Assembly (NCBI RefSeq): GCF_014109725.1 | Contig: NZ_CP058554.1 | Location: 5,084,001 to 5,148,000 of the forward strand | Direction of reading: 5' to 3' | Length of the DNA stretch: 64,000 bases | Source: Comamonas piscis | Lineage (GTDB): Bacteria > Pseudomonadota > Gammaproteobacteria > Burkholderiales > Burkholderiaceae_C | Shown: piece after piece, positions 25,196-33,865 of the stretch | Numbering within the stretch: the stretch's first letter is position 1 | Layout of the letters: each line of letters begins with the position of its first letter | Program-made: the position numbers and the translations under genes | Notes under the pieces: model-generated | Databases searched by the model: none | Seen by the model: the letters and a program-made list of their open reading frames with translations, nothing else | What the model was told of the DNA's origin: nothing

Positions 25196-25716
25196 ACGCC
25201 ACCGCCGCCTTGCTGACCAAAGATGGGCTGCCCATCCCAGAAACCGTGGCCGAGCTGGCCCAGCACCTGGGCCAAAAAGGCTGGCTGATGGCCACCGCCG
25301 AAAGCTGCACCGGCGGCCTGATTGCAGGCGCCTGCACCGAGCGGCCCGGCTCCAGCCAGTGGCTGGACTGCGGCTTTGTCACCTATTCCAACCGCGCCAA
25401 ATCCGCGATGCTGGATGTACCGGCGGCATTGATCGCCACCCATGGCGCCGTTAGCGAGCCGGTGGCCCGCGCGATGGCCCAGGGTGCCATTGCCCAGTCG
25501 CAGGCCCAGGTCAGCGTGGCCGTGACCGGTGTGGCCGGCCCCGATGGCGGCAGCGCCAGCAAGCCGGTGGGCACCGTCTGGTTTGCCTGGCAGGTGGCCG
25601 GCCAGCTGCACAGCGAAATGCAGCGTTTTGACGGCGACCGCCACGCCGTGCGCCAAGCCACCGTGCAGCATGCGCTGCGCCGCCTGCTGGCGCTGGTGCA
25701 GGGCGCAGCCGGGTAA
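25192..25716 (+). CDS. pncC: nicotinamide-nucleotide amidohydrolase (CinA C-terminal domain)
   Basis: A 174-residue stand-alone CinA-C domain that deamidates nicotinamide mononucleotide to nicotinate mononucleotide in pyridine nucleotide salvage. Motifs are MATAESCTGGLIAGA (catalytic Ser/Thr region), VTYSNRAKSAML, HGAVSEPVARAMAQGA and VAVTGVAGPDGGSASKPVGTVW. The N-terminal MoCF-like domain of full CinA is absent, as in YgaD/PncC. It overlaps pgpA by ATGA and ends the thiL operon; an approximately 130-nt gap follows. Confidence 0.95.
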   Translation: MNATAALLTKDGLPIPETVAELAQHLGQKGWLMATAESCTGGLIAGACTERPGSSQWLDCGFVTYSNRAKSAMLDVPAALIATHGAVSEPVARAMAQGAIAQSQAQVSVAVTGVAGPDGGSASKPVGTVWFAWQVAGQLHSEMQRFDGDRHAVRQATVQHALRRLLALVQGAAG

Positions 25717-25850
25717 GCGCTGTCCGACACCCACACTTTGTCTTCGCCGATGGAGGCCCGGCCACAGATGGCCGACACTGCAGTCATGGCAATCGGTTTG
25801 CCACGCCAATTTTGACTGACAGCCGATAAGGCCCAACGAGGAGAATTGAG

Positions 25851-26087
25851 ATGAAAAGACTTGCAATCACCGCTGCATCCGTCGTGCTGGCCCTGAGCGG
25901 CCTCACCGCCTGCTCCAGCAATCCCACTAATGCCCAGATCGGCACCGGCGTCGGCGCCGTAGCCGGTGGTGTGTTGGGTGATGCCGTATTCGGCTCAACC
26001 TTGGGCACCATTGGCGGTGCTGCCGCAGGTGCCTATTTTGGTAACCAGGTCGGCGATAACATGGATGGCAACCGCCGCCGCCGTTAA
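25851..26087 (+). CDS. small glycine-zipper lipoprotein (OsmB/17-kDa antigen-like)
   Basis: A 78-residue lipoprotein precursor. The signal ends in a lipobox-like LTAC (Cys near residue 21). The rest is a glycine-zipper two-helix motif (GTGVGAVAGGVLGDAV and GTIGGAAAGAYFGNQVGD) capped by an Arg-rich tail. Such proteins sit in the outer membrane, and several are envelope-stress or osmotically induced. The start ATG at 25851 has GAGGAGA upstream. It is monocistronic, facing the convergent zinc-ribbon gene. The exact role is not known. Confidence 0.88.
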   Translation: MKRLAITAASVVLALSGLTACSSNPTNAQIGTGVGAVAGGVLGDAVFGSTLGTIGGAAAGAYFGNQVGDNMDGNRRRR

Positions 26088-26107
26088 GCACTCAATGTTG
26101 GGGGCCC

Positions 26108-26133
26108 AAGCGGCCTCCGCGTTTAGGCCGCTT
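26108..26133. terminator. shared hairpin between convergent genes
   Basis: AAGCGGCCT (26108-26116) and AGGCCGCTT (26125-26133) form a perfect 9-bp stem with an 8-nt loop. It overlaps the stop codon of the minus-strand zinc-ribbon gene. No long T-run follows on either side, so termination is likely but not certain. Confidence 0.5.
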
Positions 26134-27307
26134 ACTGGCTCGCTGCCATCAGCAGCACCAGCACCAACAACACCGCCAACGCGGTAAACAGTATTTTTAC
26201 CCAGCTATAGGGTTGCTCACCGGCTATCTGGCCGGTGTAGCCATTGGCAAGCACCTGGTAGCTTTTGCTGCCGTACGTATAGCCCACCAGCCAGACAGGT
26301 ACCAGCACATGCTTGAAGCTGCGCCCCTGGTACTGGCGTTGCACCTGCAGGTTGCGGTAGGTGTCGCCAGGCACTTGGCGGGCGCACAGCGCTTCCACCT
26401 GCTGGTCCATATCCCCTTCGTTAATTTTGGCGGCTTTACCCAGATCGACCTGGTAGCGCTCCACGGTCCAGCCGCGCACAAACTCCGGTGAATAGGGTTT
26501 CAAATCGCTGCGCGTCGGGAAGGGCTCCACCTTGCGCAGCAGGCTGGCATGCACGCCTACCGTGCCCGGCACCAGCTCATCATCAAAGAAATGTTGCAGG
26601 CTGCCCGATGCGGGCTCCCAGCGCACCTGCCGTACCTGGCGCGTGCTGATGTTGCCATTCGCATCGCGGTACTGCTCGGTGGTGTAGTAATAAAAGCCGG
26701 CGTCTGCCCGCCACTGCGCCTGCACATGGGCATCAAAGGTCCAGTACGGTAGGTAGATGCCTTTCAGGGTATCGGTCAGCGCGGCATTCTTCAACTTGTT
26801 GGGCGCAAACCAGCGGCTGCCATACCATTTGCGGATCAGGTCGCGCACTTGGCCGTCGCTCACCTTGAAGGGCAGCAGGCTTTGGGGCGTGATCGCGTCG
26901 TTGCGCTCCTCATGCGCCTGGATGGCGGGCGAGCCGCAAAAATCGCAGCGCGATGCGACCCGGCCATCGACAAACACCGAAATCGCCCGGCAGTTCTGGC
27001 ACTGGTACTCGCGCCGGGCATCGCCCCAGCCGCGCCCGCTGTGGGGGTTGGCCAGCGCGGCCGCCAGGTCCTGCTCGACGACATCGCCGCCCAACTGCTG
27101 TTGCTGCTCCTCGGTCCAGGGCACCTCCGTGCCGCAGTACGGGCATTTGAGCGACTGCGCCTTCGCATTCCACTCCAGATTGCCGCCGCATTCGGGGCAT
27201 ACATGCTTGGCCACCATCGAGGTCGGTGGCGGCGCAAAGGGATCAGCGGTGGGGGTGGGGGATGTCACAGTCAAACTCAGTGCCGGCGCAGAGCCGGTCT
27301 GCACCAT
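26132..27307 (-). CDS. zinc-ribbon membrane protein, partner of the SPFH protein
   Basis: About 391 residues. Two zinc ribbons near the N-terminus (CPECGG...CPYCGTE, then CQNCRA...CDFCGSP) are followed by a region with LPFKVSDGQVRDLIRKWYGSRWFAPNKLK, YLPYWTFDAHVQAQW, and a single C-terminal transmembrane helix (WVKILFTALAVLLVLVLLMAA). The protein is therefore C-terminally anchored with its ribbons in the cytosol. Proteins of this type are usually encoded beside SPFH/virion-core-like proteins, as here (73 nt apart). The function is unknown; coupled membrane-stress or remodelling roles are speculation. The start is uncertain: GTG at 27346, ATG at 27307 (used) or ATG at 27217. Confidence 0.8.
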   Translation of the reverse strand: MVQTGSAPALSLTVTSPTPTADPFAPPPTSMVAKHVCPECGGNLEWNAKAQSLKCPYCGTEVPWTEEQQQQLGGDVVEQDLAAALANPHSGRGWGDARREYQCQNCRAISVFVDGRVASRCDFCGSPAIQAHEERNDAITPQSLLPFKVSDGQVRDLIRKWYGSRWFAPNKLKNAALTDTLKGIYLPYWTFDAHVQAQWRADAGFYYYTTEQYRDANGNISTRQVRQVRWEPASGSLQHFFDDELVPGTVGVHASLLRKVEPFPTRSDLKPYSPEFVRGWTVERYQVDLGKAAKINEGDMDQQVEALCARQVPGDTYRNLQVQRQYQGRSFKHVLVPVWLVGYTYGSKSYQVLANGYTGQIAGEQPYSWVKILFTALAVLLVLVLLMAASQ

Positions 27308-27379
27308 GGGCGATCGATACAGGGGCCGAAACAGCGATGCATTCACCCGCCAACACGGGTGAATGCGCGGTCACCGCGC

Positions 27380-28477
27380 TTAGCCGCGCAGGAACTCGTT
27401 CAACGACTCCTGCGAGATGCGCCAGGCGCTGCCAATCTTGCGGCCCTTGAGGGCACCCGATTCCAGCTCAGTGACGACATCCTGCACCGTCACGCCCAGC
27501 GCCTGTGCGGCCTGCTCCGGCGTCAGCACCTGCACGCCGCCTGCAGCGGGGGCCACAGGCGCGGATTGCGCCGCCTGTGCCGCAGCGGGTGAGAAGGGGT
27601 CGCTGGCAGCGCCACCGGACGGCTGCTGCATGCCCTTCATCATCTCCTGCGCCATGCCAAAGCCCATCGCCATCGTCGCGGGGATGGTGGCCGCTGCCGC
27701 ACCCTCGCCGCCATTGGCCATGGCCTGGCCCATCTGGTACTTCACATAGTCGTTGAGGTTGCCGATCGCGCTCATCGACGAGCGTTTGTCGATGGCCTGC
27801 TCCACCTCGGGCGGCACCGACACGTTTTCCAGCAGGAAGCTAGTGATCTCCAGGCCGTACTTGTCGGTGACGGCGGGGTTGATCAGCTGCAGCAGCGCAT
27901 CGCCCATCTCGGTGTAGCGCTGGGCCACATCGAGCACGGGCACCTGGGCCTTGGCCAGCGCTTCGCTGAAGATGCTGACAATGCGCGAACGCATGGTGTC
28001 GGCAAACTCGTCGAGGCGGAAATTCTGGTCCGTGCCCGCCACTTCCTTGAGGAACTTGGCCGGCTCGACGATGCGGAAGTCATAGGTGCCGAAAGCGCGC
28101 AGGCGCACGACGCCAAAGTCCTTGTCGCGCATCATCACCGGGTTGGAGGTGCCCCATTTGTTGCCGGTGAAGAGGCGCGTGTTGACGTAGTAAACATCGC
28201 ATTTGAACGGCGAGTTGAAGCCGTACTTCCAGCCGCGCAGGGTCGACAGAATCGGGATGTTCTGCGTCGTCAGCTGGTGGCGGCCGGGGCCGAACAGGTC
28301 GGCGAACTGGCCTTCGGAGACAAACTGCACCTGCTGCGATTCGCGCACGATCAGCTGGGCGCCGTTCTTGATTTCCTTGTCTTCATCCGGCCAGCGGTAC
28401 GACAAGGTGTCGCGCGAGTCATCGGTCCACTCGATGATCTCGATCAGTTGCTTGGTGATGATATTCATGAGGTTCAT
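27380..28477 (-). CDS. SPFH-domain protein with a C-terminal excisionase-like helix-turn-helix
   Basis: A 365-residue protein. Residues ~1-270 form a YdjI-like SPFH/band-7 domain (DEDKEIKNGAQLIVRESQQVQFVSEGQ, GRHQLTTQNIPI, VRLRAFGTYDFRI). A Met/Gly/Ala-rich linker follows. The last ~50 residues, VLTPEQAAQALGVTVQDVVT followed by a segment ending in IGSAWRISQESLNEFL, match the short winged-helix fold of excisionase/MerR-like DNA-binding domains. No transmembrane helix is visible. The start ATG at 28475-28477 has AAGGA eight bases upstream. SPFH proteins oligomerise on membranes or in large rings; the purpose of the HTH-like tail is unknown. It pairs with the downstream zinc-ribbon protein. Confidence 0.85.
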   Translation of the reverse strand: MNLMNIITKQLIEIIEWTDDSRDTLSYRWPDEDKEIKNGAQLIVRESQQVQFVSEGQFADLFGPGRHQLTTQNIPILSTLRGWKYGFNSPFKCDVYYVNTRLFTGNKWGTSNPVMMRDKDFGVVRLRAFGTYDFRIVEPAKFLKEVAGTDQNFRLDEFADTMRSRIVSIFSEALAKAQVPVLDVAQRYTEMGDALLQLINPAVTDKYGLEITSFLLENVSVPPEVEQAIDKRSSMSAIGNLNDYVKYQMGQAMANGGEGAAAATIPATMAMGFGMAQEMMKGMQQPSGGAASDPFSPAAAQAAQSAPVAPAAGGVQVLTPEQAAQALGVTVQDVVTELESGALKGRKIGSAWRISQESLNEFLRG

Positions 28478-28567
28478 CGGAGATCCTTGGCCAAAAGAGG
28501 ATGAAAACCAGGCCATTCTAGAGCCACTGCCCGCTTGCGGCCATGTCAATCGGGGCCCGCACGGCAA

Positions 28568-28589
28568 AACAGCCGCAAAAGCGGCTGTT
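28568..28589 (-). terminator. hairpin after the SEC-C protein gene
   Basis: AACAGCCGC/GCGGCTGTT, a perfect 9-bp stem with a 4-nt loop, lies 27 nt after the stop of the gene at 28617-29426. On the minus strand it is followed by TTGCC, a weak T-run. Confidence 0.55.
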
Positions 28590-28616
28590 GTCAGAGGGAA
28601 GGCTCAAGACGCGCGA

Positions 28617-29426
28617 TCAGGCACCGCAGCACTTCTTGAACTTCTTGCCGCTGCCGCAAGAGCAGGGGTCATTGCGGCCGGGCACCTCGCCCTTGACGAT
28701 GGTGGCCTGGCGCGGACCCATGCTCTTCCAGATCTGGCGCAGGTCATACACCGCCCAGATGGCTTCGCCAAAGGTCTCCACACGCTCCTGGCTGGTGCTC
28801 GCGGGGCCGTTCTCGTCGTACATGCAGACGGTGGGGGTACCGGTGTCGTCCTCGGTCAGGGCCACCACCGATTCCAGCGCGTCATTCAGCCAGCGGGCGG
28901 CTTCCTTGTCGCGCGGTGCGGCCCATTCGTCTTCCCAGTTTTCCACCGCAAACATAAAGCCCAGCGCCCAGACCTGGCCGAACGACGGAATCTCTTGGCC
29001 GTCCAGCTCCTGGCGCTCTTCCTCGGGGAGGCTGGCAATGGCGCCGCGCATGTCCATGGCATCGGGCTGGAAGGTGTCGTCCTCTTCCAGGCTCTTCACA
29101 TCGGCGTCGAGCTGGCCGGTTACCTCATTCCAGCGGATCTGCCAGAGTTCCAGAAAACGGTCTTGCTGCGCGCGGTCCTTGAAGGCCGGCAGCAGTGGCA
29201 GCTTGCCGTCGGCATCGCGCTCCAGCAGCTCGCCATCGCCCACCAGCATCGGCAGGTACTCTTCCACCGGCACCGCGCGGCGGGTGCAGACCAGCGCCGT
29301 CAGCACACCGTCGGCAAACTCCCACTGGGGAATCTCTTCGGCGCGGCTGCGCATGTCTTCCAGGATCTGGTCGATCTCGGTCAACTGGTCGTCATTCAAT
29401 CCTTCGGGAATTTGGGGCTGGGTCAT
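28617..29426 (-). CDS. UPF0149/YecA-like protein with C-terminal SEC-C zinc motif
   Basis: A 269-residue acidic protein. The N-terminal UPF0149 (YgfB/YecA) helical domain includes GLNDDQLTEIDQIL, FADGVLTALVCTRR and the later FGQVWALGFMFAVENWEDEW. The C-terminus ends in GRNDPCSCGSGKKFKKCCGA, the SEC-C zinc-binding motif also found at the end of SecA. YecA-type proteins have been tied to ribosomes, SecA and translation, but the role here is not established. The start ATG at 29424-29426 is preferred over the in-frame start at 29453. It is monocistronic, divergent from the glutamate-synthase-like gene. Confidence 0.9.
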   Translation of the reverse strand: MTQPQIPEGLNDDQLTEIDQILEDMRSRAEEIPQWEFADGVLTALVCTRRAVPVEEYLPMLVGDGELLERDADGKLPLLPAFKDRAQQDRFLELWQIRWNEVTGQLDADVKSLEEDDTFQPDAMDMRGAIASLPEEERQELDGQEIPSFGQVWALGFMFAVENWEDEWAAPRDKEAARWLNDALESVVALTEDDTGTPTVCMYDENGPASTSQERVETFGEAIWAVYDLRQIWKSMGPRQATIVKGEVPGRNDPCSCGSGKKFKKCCGA

Positions 29427-29643
29427 GGGAGCTCTCTCAATAGGGGGCCGCACAGCTCAAACCCCTGCGTGCTTGCAATGTCACCCGCGGCCCCTATGAT
29501 GGGTCTGGTTTTGTAACAACAATGCAATAGGCAGACGGCCGCTGCGCCAGGCAGGGCCTGCAGTGTAGCGCCAGCTGGGCGCCTATGCTGCGGCCTGGGA
29601 TTTGTGCGCCGCTCCGGCCGGCTTGACCTGCACAGTGCCCCCC

Positions 29644-31365
29644 ATGAACCACCTCCACAAGCTTTTCCCCGTACGCTACACCGTCATGGTGCTGTGCATG
29701 CTCCTGCTGCTGGTCGGCATCGTCGCGCTGGTTATGCAAGGCAGCGCCTGGTGGTGGCTGGCCGTGCTGGCCGGCGCCACACTCAGCCTGCTGGGCCTGC
29801 GCGACCGCCGCCAGACGCGCCATGCCATCTTGCGCAACTACCCGGTGATCGGCCATATGCGCTTTTTTCTGGAGTTCATCCGCCCGGAAATGCGCCAGTA
29901 CTTTATCGAAAGCGACACCGAGGCCCTGCCCTTCTCGCGCGCCCAGCGCTCGCTGGTCTACCAACGCGCCAAGGGCGATCCGGACAACCGCCCCTTTGGC
30001 ACCCTGATCGATGTGGGCGCACGCGGCTACGAATGGATCAACCACTCGATGGCGCCCACCCGGCTGGACGGCCATGATTTCCGCGTCTGGATCGGTGGCT
30101 CGCCCGATGCGCCATCGCTGTCGGCCTCGCCCTGCACCCAGCCCTACCATGCCAGCGTCTTCAACATCTCGGCGATGAGCTTTGGCGCGCTGTCGGCCAA
30201 TGCCATCCTGGCGCTGAACAAGGGCGCGCAGATCGGCGGCTTTGCCCATGACACCGGCGAAGGCTCGATCAGCCAGCACCACCGCGTGCATGGCGGCGAC
30301 CTGATCTGGGAGGTGGCCTCGGGCTATTTTGGCTGCCGCAATGATGACGGCAGCTTCAGCGAAGAGCGCTACATCGCCAACGCCACCCAGCCCCAGGTCA
30401 AGATGATCGAGCTCAAGCTCAGCCAGGGCGCCAAGCCCGGCCATGGCGGCGTGCTGCCCGGCGCCAAGGTCACCCCCGAGATAGCGGCCGCGCGCGGTAT
30501 TCCGGTGGGCATCGACTGCATCTCGCCGGCCCGGCACAGCGCCTTCTCCACGCCCGAGGAGATGATGCATTTCATCGCCCGGCTGCGCACACTCTCCGGT
30601 GGTAAGCCCACCGGCTTCAAGTTCTGCCTGGGCCACCCCTGGGAATGGTTTGCCATCGTCAAGGCCATGCTCAAGACCGGCATCACGCCGGATTTCATCG
30701 TGGTCGATGGTGCCGAAGGCGGCACTGGCGCAGCGCCGGTCGAGTTCACCGACCACGTCGGTGTGCCGCTGCAAGAAGGCCTGCTCTTGGTACACAACAC
30801 CTTGATCGGTGTGAACCTGCGGGACCGCATCAAGCTGGGCGCCGCCGGCAAGGTCATCACCGCGTTTGACATCACCCGCATGATGGCGCTGGGCGCCGAC
30901 TGGTGCAATGCCGGCCGGGGCTTCATGATGGCGCTGGGCTGCATCCAGGCCCAGACCTGCCACACCGGCAACTGCCCCACCGGGGTCACCACGCAAGATG
31001 GTGTGCGCCAGCAGGCGCTGGTCGTGCCCGACAAGGCGACGCGCGTGGCCCAGTTCCATAAAAGCACCCTGCATGCGCTGCAGGAGCTGGTGCAGGCCGC
31101 AGGCCTCAAGCACCCCTGCGAGCTCAATGCCCACCACATCGTGCGCCGCATCAGCGACACCGAGGTGCGCCTGCTGTCCAACCTGCTGCTGCAGGTGCGT
31201 CCCGGCGCCTTGCTCAACGATCTGGAACACCAGCACGATGTCTTCCGCACCTACTGGCCGCTGGCCAGCGCCGAGAGCTTCCAGCCGCTGGCGCAGCCCC
31301 ATGTCAAACCCTCGGCCCCGGCCGACCACCAGGACATGGTGCCCCAGGCGGCGGGCGGGCGTTGA
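29644..31365 (+). CDS. membrane-anchored FMN-binding glutamate synthase-family protein
   Basis: A 573-residue protein. Two hydrophobic segments at the N-terminus (VMVLCMLLLLVGIVALVM and WWWLAVLAGATLSLLGL) precede a GltB-like (beta/alpha)8 flavin domain: FNISAMSFGALSANAILALNKGA, DTGEGSISQHH, LKLSQGAKPGHGGVLPGAKV, VVDGAEGGTGAAP and QAQTCHTGNCPTGVTTQ (Cys residues for an Fe-S cluster). It lacks the amidotransferase domain of true GltB, so glutamate synthesis is doubtful; these relatives are generic FMN oxidoreductases of unknown substrate. The start ATG at 29644 is preferred. The next gene follows on the same strand after 70 nt. Confidence 0.88.
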   Translation: MNHLHKLFPVRYTVMVLCMLLLLVGIVALVMQGSAWWWLAVLAGATLSLLGLRDRRQTRHAILRNYPVIGHMRFFLEFIRPEMRQYFIESDTEALPFSRAQRSLVYQRAKGDPDNRPFGTLIDVGARGYEWINHSMAPTRLDGHDFRVWIGGSPDAPSLSASPCTQPYHASVFNISAMSFGALSANAILALNKGAQIGGFAHDTGEGSISQHHRVHGGDLIWEVASGYFGCRNDDGSFSEERYIANATQPQVKMIELKLSQGAKPGHGGVLPGAKVTPEIAAARGIPVGIDCISPARHSAFSTPEEMMHFIARLRTLSGGKPTGFKFCLGHPWEWFAIVKAMLKTGITPDFIVVDGAEGGTGAAPVEFTDHVGVPLQEGLLLVHNTLIGVNLRDRIKLGAAGKVITAFDITRMMALGADWCNAGRGFMMALGCIQAQTCHTGNCPTGVTTQDGVRQQALVVPDKATRVAQFHKSTLHALQELVQAAGLKHPCELNAHHIVRRISDTEVRLLSNLLLQVRPGALLNDLEHQHDVFRTYWPLASAESFQPLAQPHVKPSAPADHQDMVPQAAGGR

Positions 31366-31435
31366 GCGGACGATAGATAATGCAAGGTTTTGACTTTTGC
31401 TGGAGTGGCCGCTACGGCGTGCGCCCCGCTTGCGC

Positions 31436-32302
31436 ATGACCGATTCCGCTTCTTTTTCTCTGCCCCCTGCCCCCTCCGATGCGCTGCCGGGCGCCTTGCC
31501 GGACGAGCGCCCGGACTATGCCGCGTTTTTGCAGCAGCACCTGGCCAGCCAGGCCTTTAACGTCGTGCGCTATGAGCTGCCGGGTGAATCGGTCTGGCTG
31601 AAAAAAGCCGGCCCGGCGATTGCCGCCTGGCGCTACCGGGCCTTGGGCCTGCTCTCGCGCCTGCTGGATGTACCCGTGCTGCAGCCCGTCGTCAACCCCG
31701 GCGGGCAAGCCGCCATTGCGACGGAAGTGCGCCGCCTGCGCGATCTGCATGCAAGAGGCCTGCGCGTGCCGCTGGTGCTGGCCGATGCGCCCGAGGGCTT
31801 TCTGATGCGCCACCTGGGCCTGCCCGGCGGCAACACGCCATCGCTCAGCGACGAGATCGAAGCCGCCGCGCTGCAGGCCCCCGCCAACACCTTGCTGCTG
31901 TGGCAGCAGGGCTTTGCCGCGCTGCAACGCGTGCACGCCAGCGGTACCTGCCTGAGCCAGGCCTTTGCCCGCAACATGGTGCGCTGCCCCGATGGCGTCA
32001 TCGGCTATATCGATTTTGAAGACGACCCGCTGGCGACTCTGCCGCCTGCGCTGTGCATCGTCAAAGATGCGCTGTGCTACGCCCATTCCACCGCGCTGTT
32101 CCTGCAAAATGCCGGCACCTTGGAGGCCGCACGCACCGATTGGCATGCCTGGCTGGCGCAGACCGATCCTGCCGTGCGCGCCGCGCTGGAGCGCACCGTG
32201 CAGCAGATGCGCTGGGTCGGCAAGCTGCCCAACCAACGCAAGCTGGGGCGTGATACCTTGCGCCTGCGGGCGATGGTCGGCCTGCTGCGTCCGCTGGACT
32301 GA
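31436..32302 (+). CDS. kinase-fold protein resembling LPS core kinases
   Basis: A 288-residue protein. The visible pattern fits a small-molecule kinase fold. ESVWLKKAG could hold the ATP-binding Lys. LQRVHASG, with ARNMV about 15 residues later, stands where a catalytic loop with His and Asn is expected. GYIDFEDDP is a plausible metal-binding DFG equivalent. Relatives are annotated as lipopolysaccharide kinases or serine/threonine kinase-like proteins; the canonical HxD in the catalytic loop is not seen, so activity is uncertain. The start ATG at 31436 avoids a longer unlikely N-terminus. It follows the FMN protein gene and converges on dctA. Confidence 0.65.
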   Translation: MTDSASFSLPPAPSDALPGALPDERPDYAAFLQQHLASQAFNVVRYELPGESVWLKKAGPAIAAWRYRALGLLSRLLDVPVLQPVVNPGGQAAIATEVRRLRDLHARGLRVPLVLADAPEGFLMRHLGLPGGNTPSLSDEIEAAALQAPANTLLLWQQGFAALQRVHASGTCLSQAFARNMVRCPDGVIGYIDFEDDPLATLPPALCIVKDALCYAHSTALFLQNAGTLEAARTDWHAWLAQTDPAVRAALERTVQQMRWVGKLPNQRKLGRDTLRLRAMVGLLRPLD

Positions 32303-32318
32303 AGCCTCTCGACCACGC

Positions 32319-32347
32319 AAAAAAATGGCCTGCATCAGCAGGCCATT
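32319..32347 (-). terminator. intrinsic terminator of dctA
   Basis: AATGGCCTGC (32324-32333) and GCAGGCCATT (32338-32347) form a 10-bp stem with a 4-nt loop. On the minus strand it is followed by TTTTTGCG, 20 nt after the dctA stop. It can serve the convergent kinase-like gene as well. Confidence 0.9.
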
Positions 32348-32367
32348 GTGTTTGGAGCGAGGCCTTA

Positions 32368-33711
32368 TCAGCCCTTGGCGGTATCCACCACCGGAACCTG
32401 CACGGGCACGTTCTCCAGCACCGGCTCATTGTTCAGCACCGCATTGAGCTTGGTGTAGTCCAGCGCGTTTTCCCAGCGCGACACCACCACGGTGGCCACA
32501 GCATTGCCGATGAAGTTGGTCAGCGAGCGGCATTCGGACATGAAACGGTCCACGCCCAGGATCAGCGCCATGCCGGCCACCGGCACTTCCGGCACCACGG
32601 CCAAGGTAGCAGCCAAGGTGATAAAGCCCGCGCCGGTCACGCCTGCAGCGCCCTTGGAGCTCAACATCGCCACCACCAGCAGCGCAATCTGGTGTCCCAG
32701 GGTCAGGTGGGTGTCGGTCGCCTGGGCGATGAACAGCGCAGCCAGGGTCATGTAGATATTGGTGCCATCCAGGTTGAAGGAGTAGCCGGTAGGAACCACC
32801 AGGCCCACCACGGACTTGCTGCAACCGGCTTTTTCCATCTTGCTCATCAGCGATGGCAGGGCCGATTCGGACGACGAGGTGCCCAGCACCAGCAGCAGCT
32901 CATCCTTGAGGTAGCGGATCAGCTTGAGCACCGAGAAACCACAGGCACGGGCCACGGCACCCAGAATCACCAGCACAAACAGCAGCGAGGTGATGTAGAA
33001 GGTGGCGACCAGCTCGGCCAGGTTCAGCAGCGAGCCCAGACCGAACTTGCCGATCGTGAAGGCCATCGCGCCAAAGGCGCCGATGGGAGCGAGCTTCATC
33101 ACAATGTTGACCAACTTGAAGACGGGCTTGGTCAGCGATTCGAGCAGGTTGAGCACCGGCTTGCCGCTCTCACCCACCATGGCCAGCGAAACGCCAAACA
33201 GCACGGCCACCAGCAGCACTTGCAGAATGTTGTCGCCGACAAAGGGGCTGATCAGGGTCTTGGGGATGATGTCCATCACAAAACCGGTCAGGGTCATGTC
33301 ATGCGACTTGGCCACATAGGAGCTGACTTCTTTCTGGTCCAGATCGGCCACATTGATGTGCATGCCGGCGCCCGGCTGCATCACATTGGCGACGATCAGG
33401 CCCACGATCAGCGCCAGGGTCGAGAAGGTCAGAAAGTACACCATGGCCTTGCCGAACACACGGCCCACGGTGCTCAGGTGCGTCATGTTCGCAATGCCGG
33501 TCACAATGGTCAGGAAAATCACCGGCGCGATGATCATCTTGATCAGCTTGATGAACGCATCGCCAAAGGGCTTCATCGCCGCACCATATTGGGGCTCGAA
33601 ATGCCCCAACAAGACACCGATGGTGATGCCGATAATCACCTGGAAGTACAAAGTCCGGTAAAAAGGCGGTGCCTTGACGGGCACCTGGCTGGCGGTGGTA
33701 TCGATCTGCAT
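32368..33711 (-). CDS. dctA: C4-dicarboxylate:cation symporter DctA
   Basis: A 447-residue inner-membrane transporter of the DAACS family (succinate, fumarate, malate uptake). The typical sequence elements are LYFQVIIGITIGVLLGHFEP, FIKLIKMIIAPVIFLTIVTGI, LVLGTSSSESALPSLMSKME (serine-rich loop of hairpin 1), VPTGYSFNLDGTNIYMTLAA, SSKGAAGVTGAGFITLAATL and LGVDRFMSECRSLTNFIGNAVAT. The length is normal. The start ATG at 33709-33711 (MQIDTT) is preferred over the in-frame start at 33738. It diverges from the DctB-like sensor kinase gene, with a 154-nt shared promoter region that carries three ATTAG repeats. Confidence 0.97.
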   Translation of the reverse strand: MQIDTTASQVPVKAPPFYRTLYFQVIIGITIGVLLGHFEPQYGAAMKPFGDAFIKLIKMIIAPVIFLTIVTGIANMTHLSTVGRVFGKAMVYFLTFSTLALIVGLIVANVMQPGAGMHINVADLDQKEVSSYVAKSHDMTLTGFVMDIIPKTLISPFVGDNILQVLLVAVLFGVSLAMVGESGKPVLNLLESLTKPVFKLVNIVMKLAPIGAFGAMAFTIGKFGLGSLLNLAELVATFYITSLLFVLVILGAVARACGFSVLKLIRYLKDELLLVLGTSSSESALPSLMSKMEKAGCSKSVVGLVVPTGYSFNLDGTNIYMTLAALFIAQATDTHLTLGHQIALLVVAMLSSKGAAGVTGAGFITLAATLAVVPEVPVAGMALILGVDRFMSECRSLTNFIGNAVATVVVSRWENALDYTKLNAVLNNEPVLENVPVQVPVVDTAKG

Positions 33712-33785
33712 GGTGGGGCTCCAATATCTCGGCACCAACTCGGTGCGCTGAGGCGCGTTTGTATCCCAGCCCTTACAGATTGCCC

Positions 33786-33803
33786 ATTAGACATTAGTAT
33801 TAG
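33786..33803. repeat. three ATTAG direct repeats between dctA and the sensor kinase gene
   Basis: ATTAG occurs at 33786-33790, 33793-33797 and 33799-33803, at 7- and 6-nt steps, in the only AT-rich patch of the divergent gap. It may form a regulator site or simply promoter sequence. Confidence 0.35.
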
Positions 33804-33865
33804 GCCCCGCCTTCTCAGAGCTACGGAAAACCCAAACCCAGGGAAACTACCTAGGCATCCGTTAC

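Noticed and set aside
29494..31437. 647-residue minus-strand ORF opposite the FMN glutamate-synthase-like gene
   Set aside because: Antisense to a gene with strong GltB motifs; no domain is recognisable in the shadow frame.
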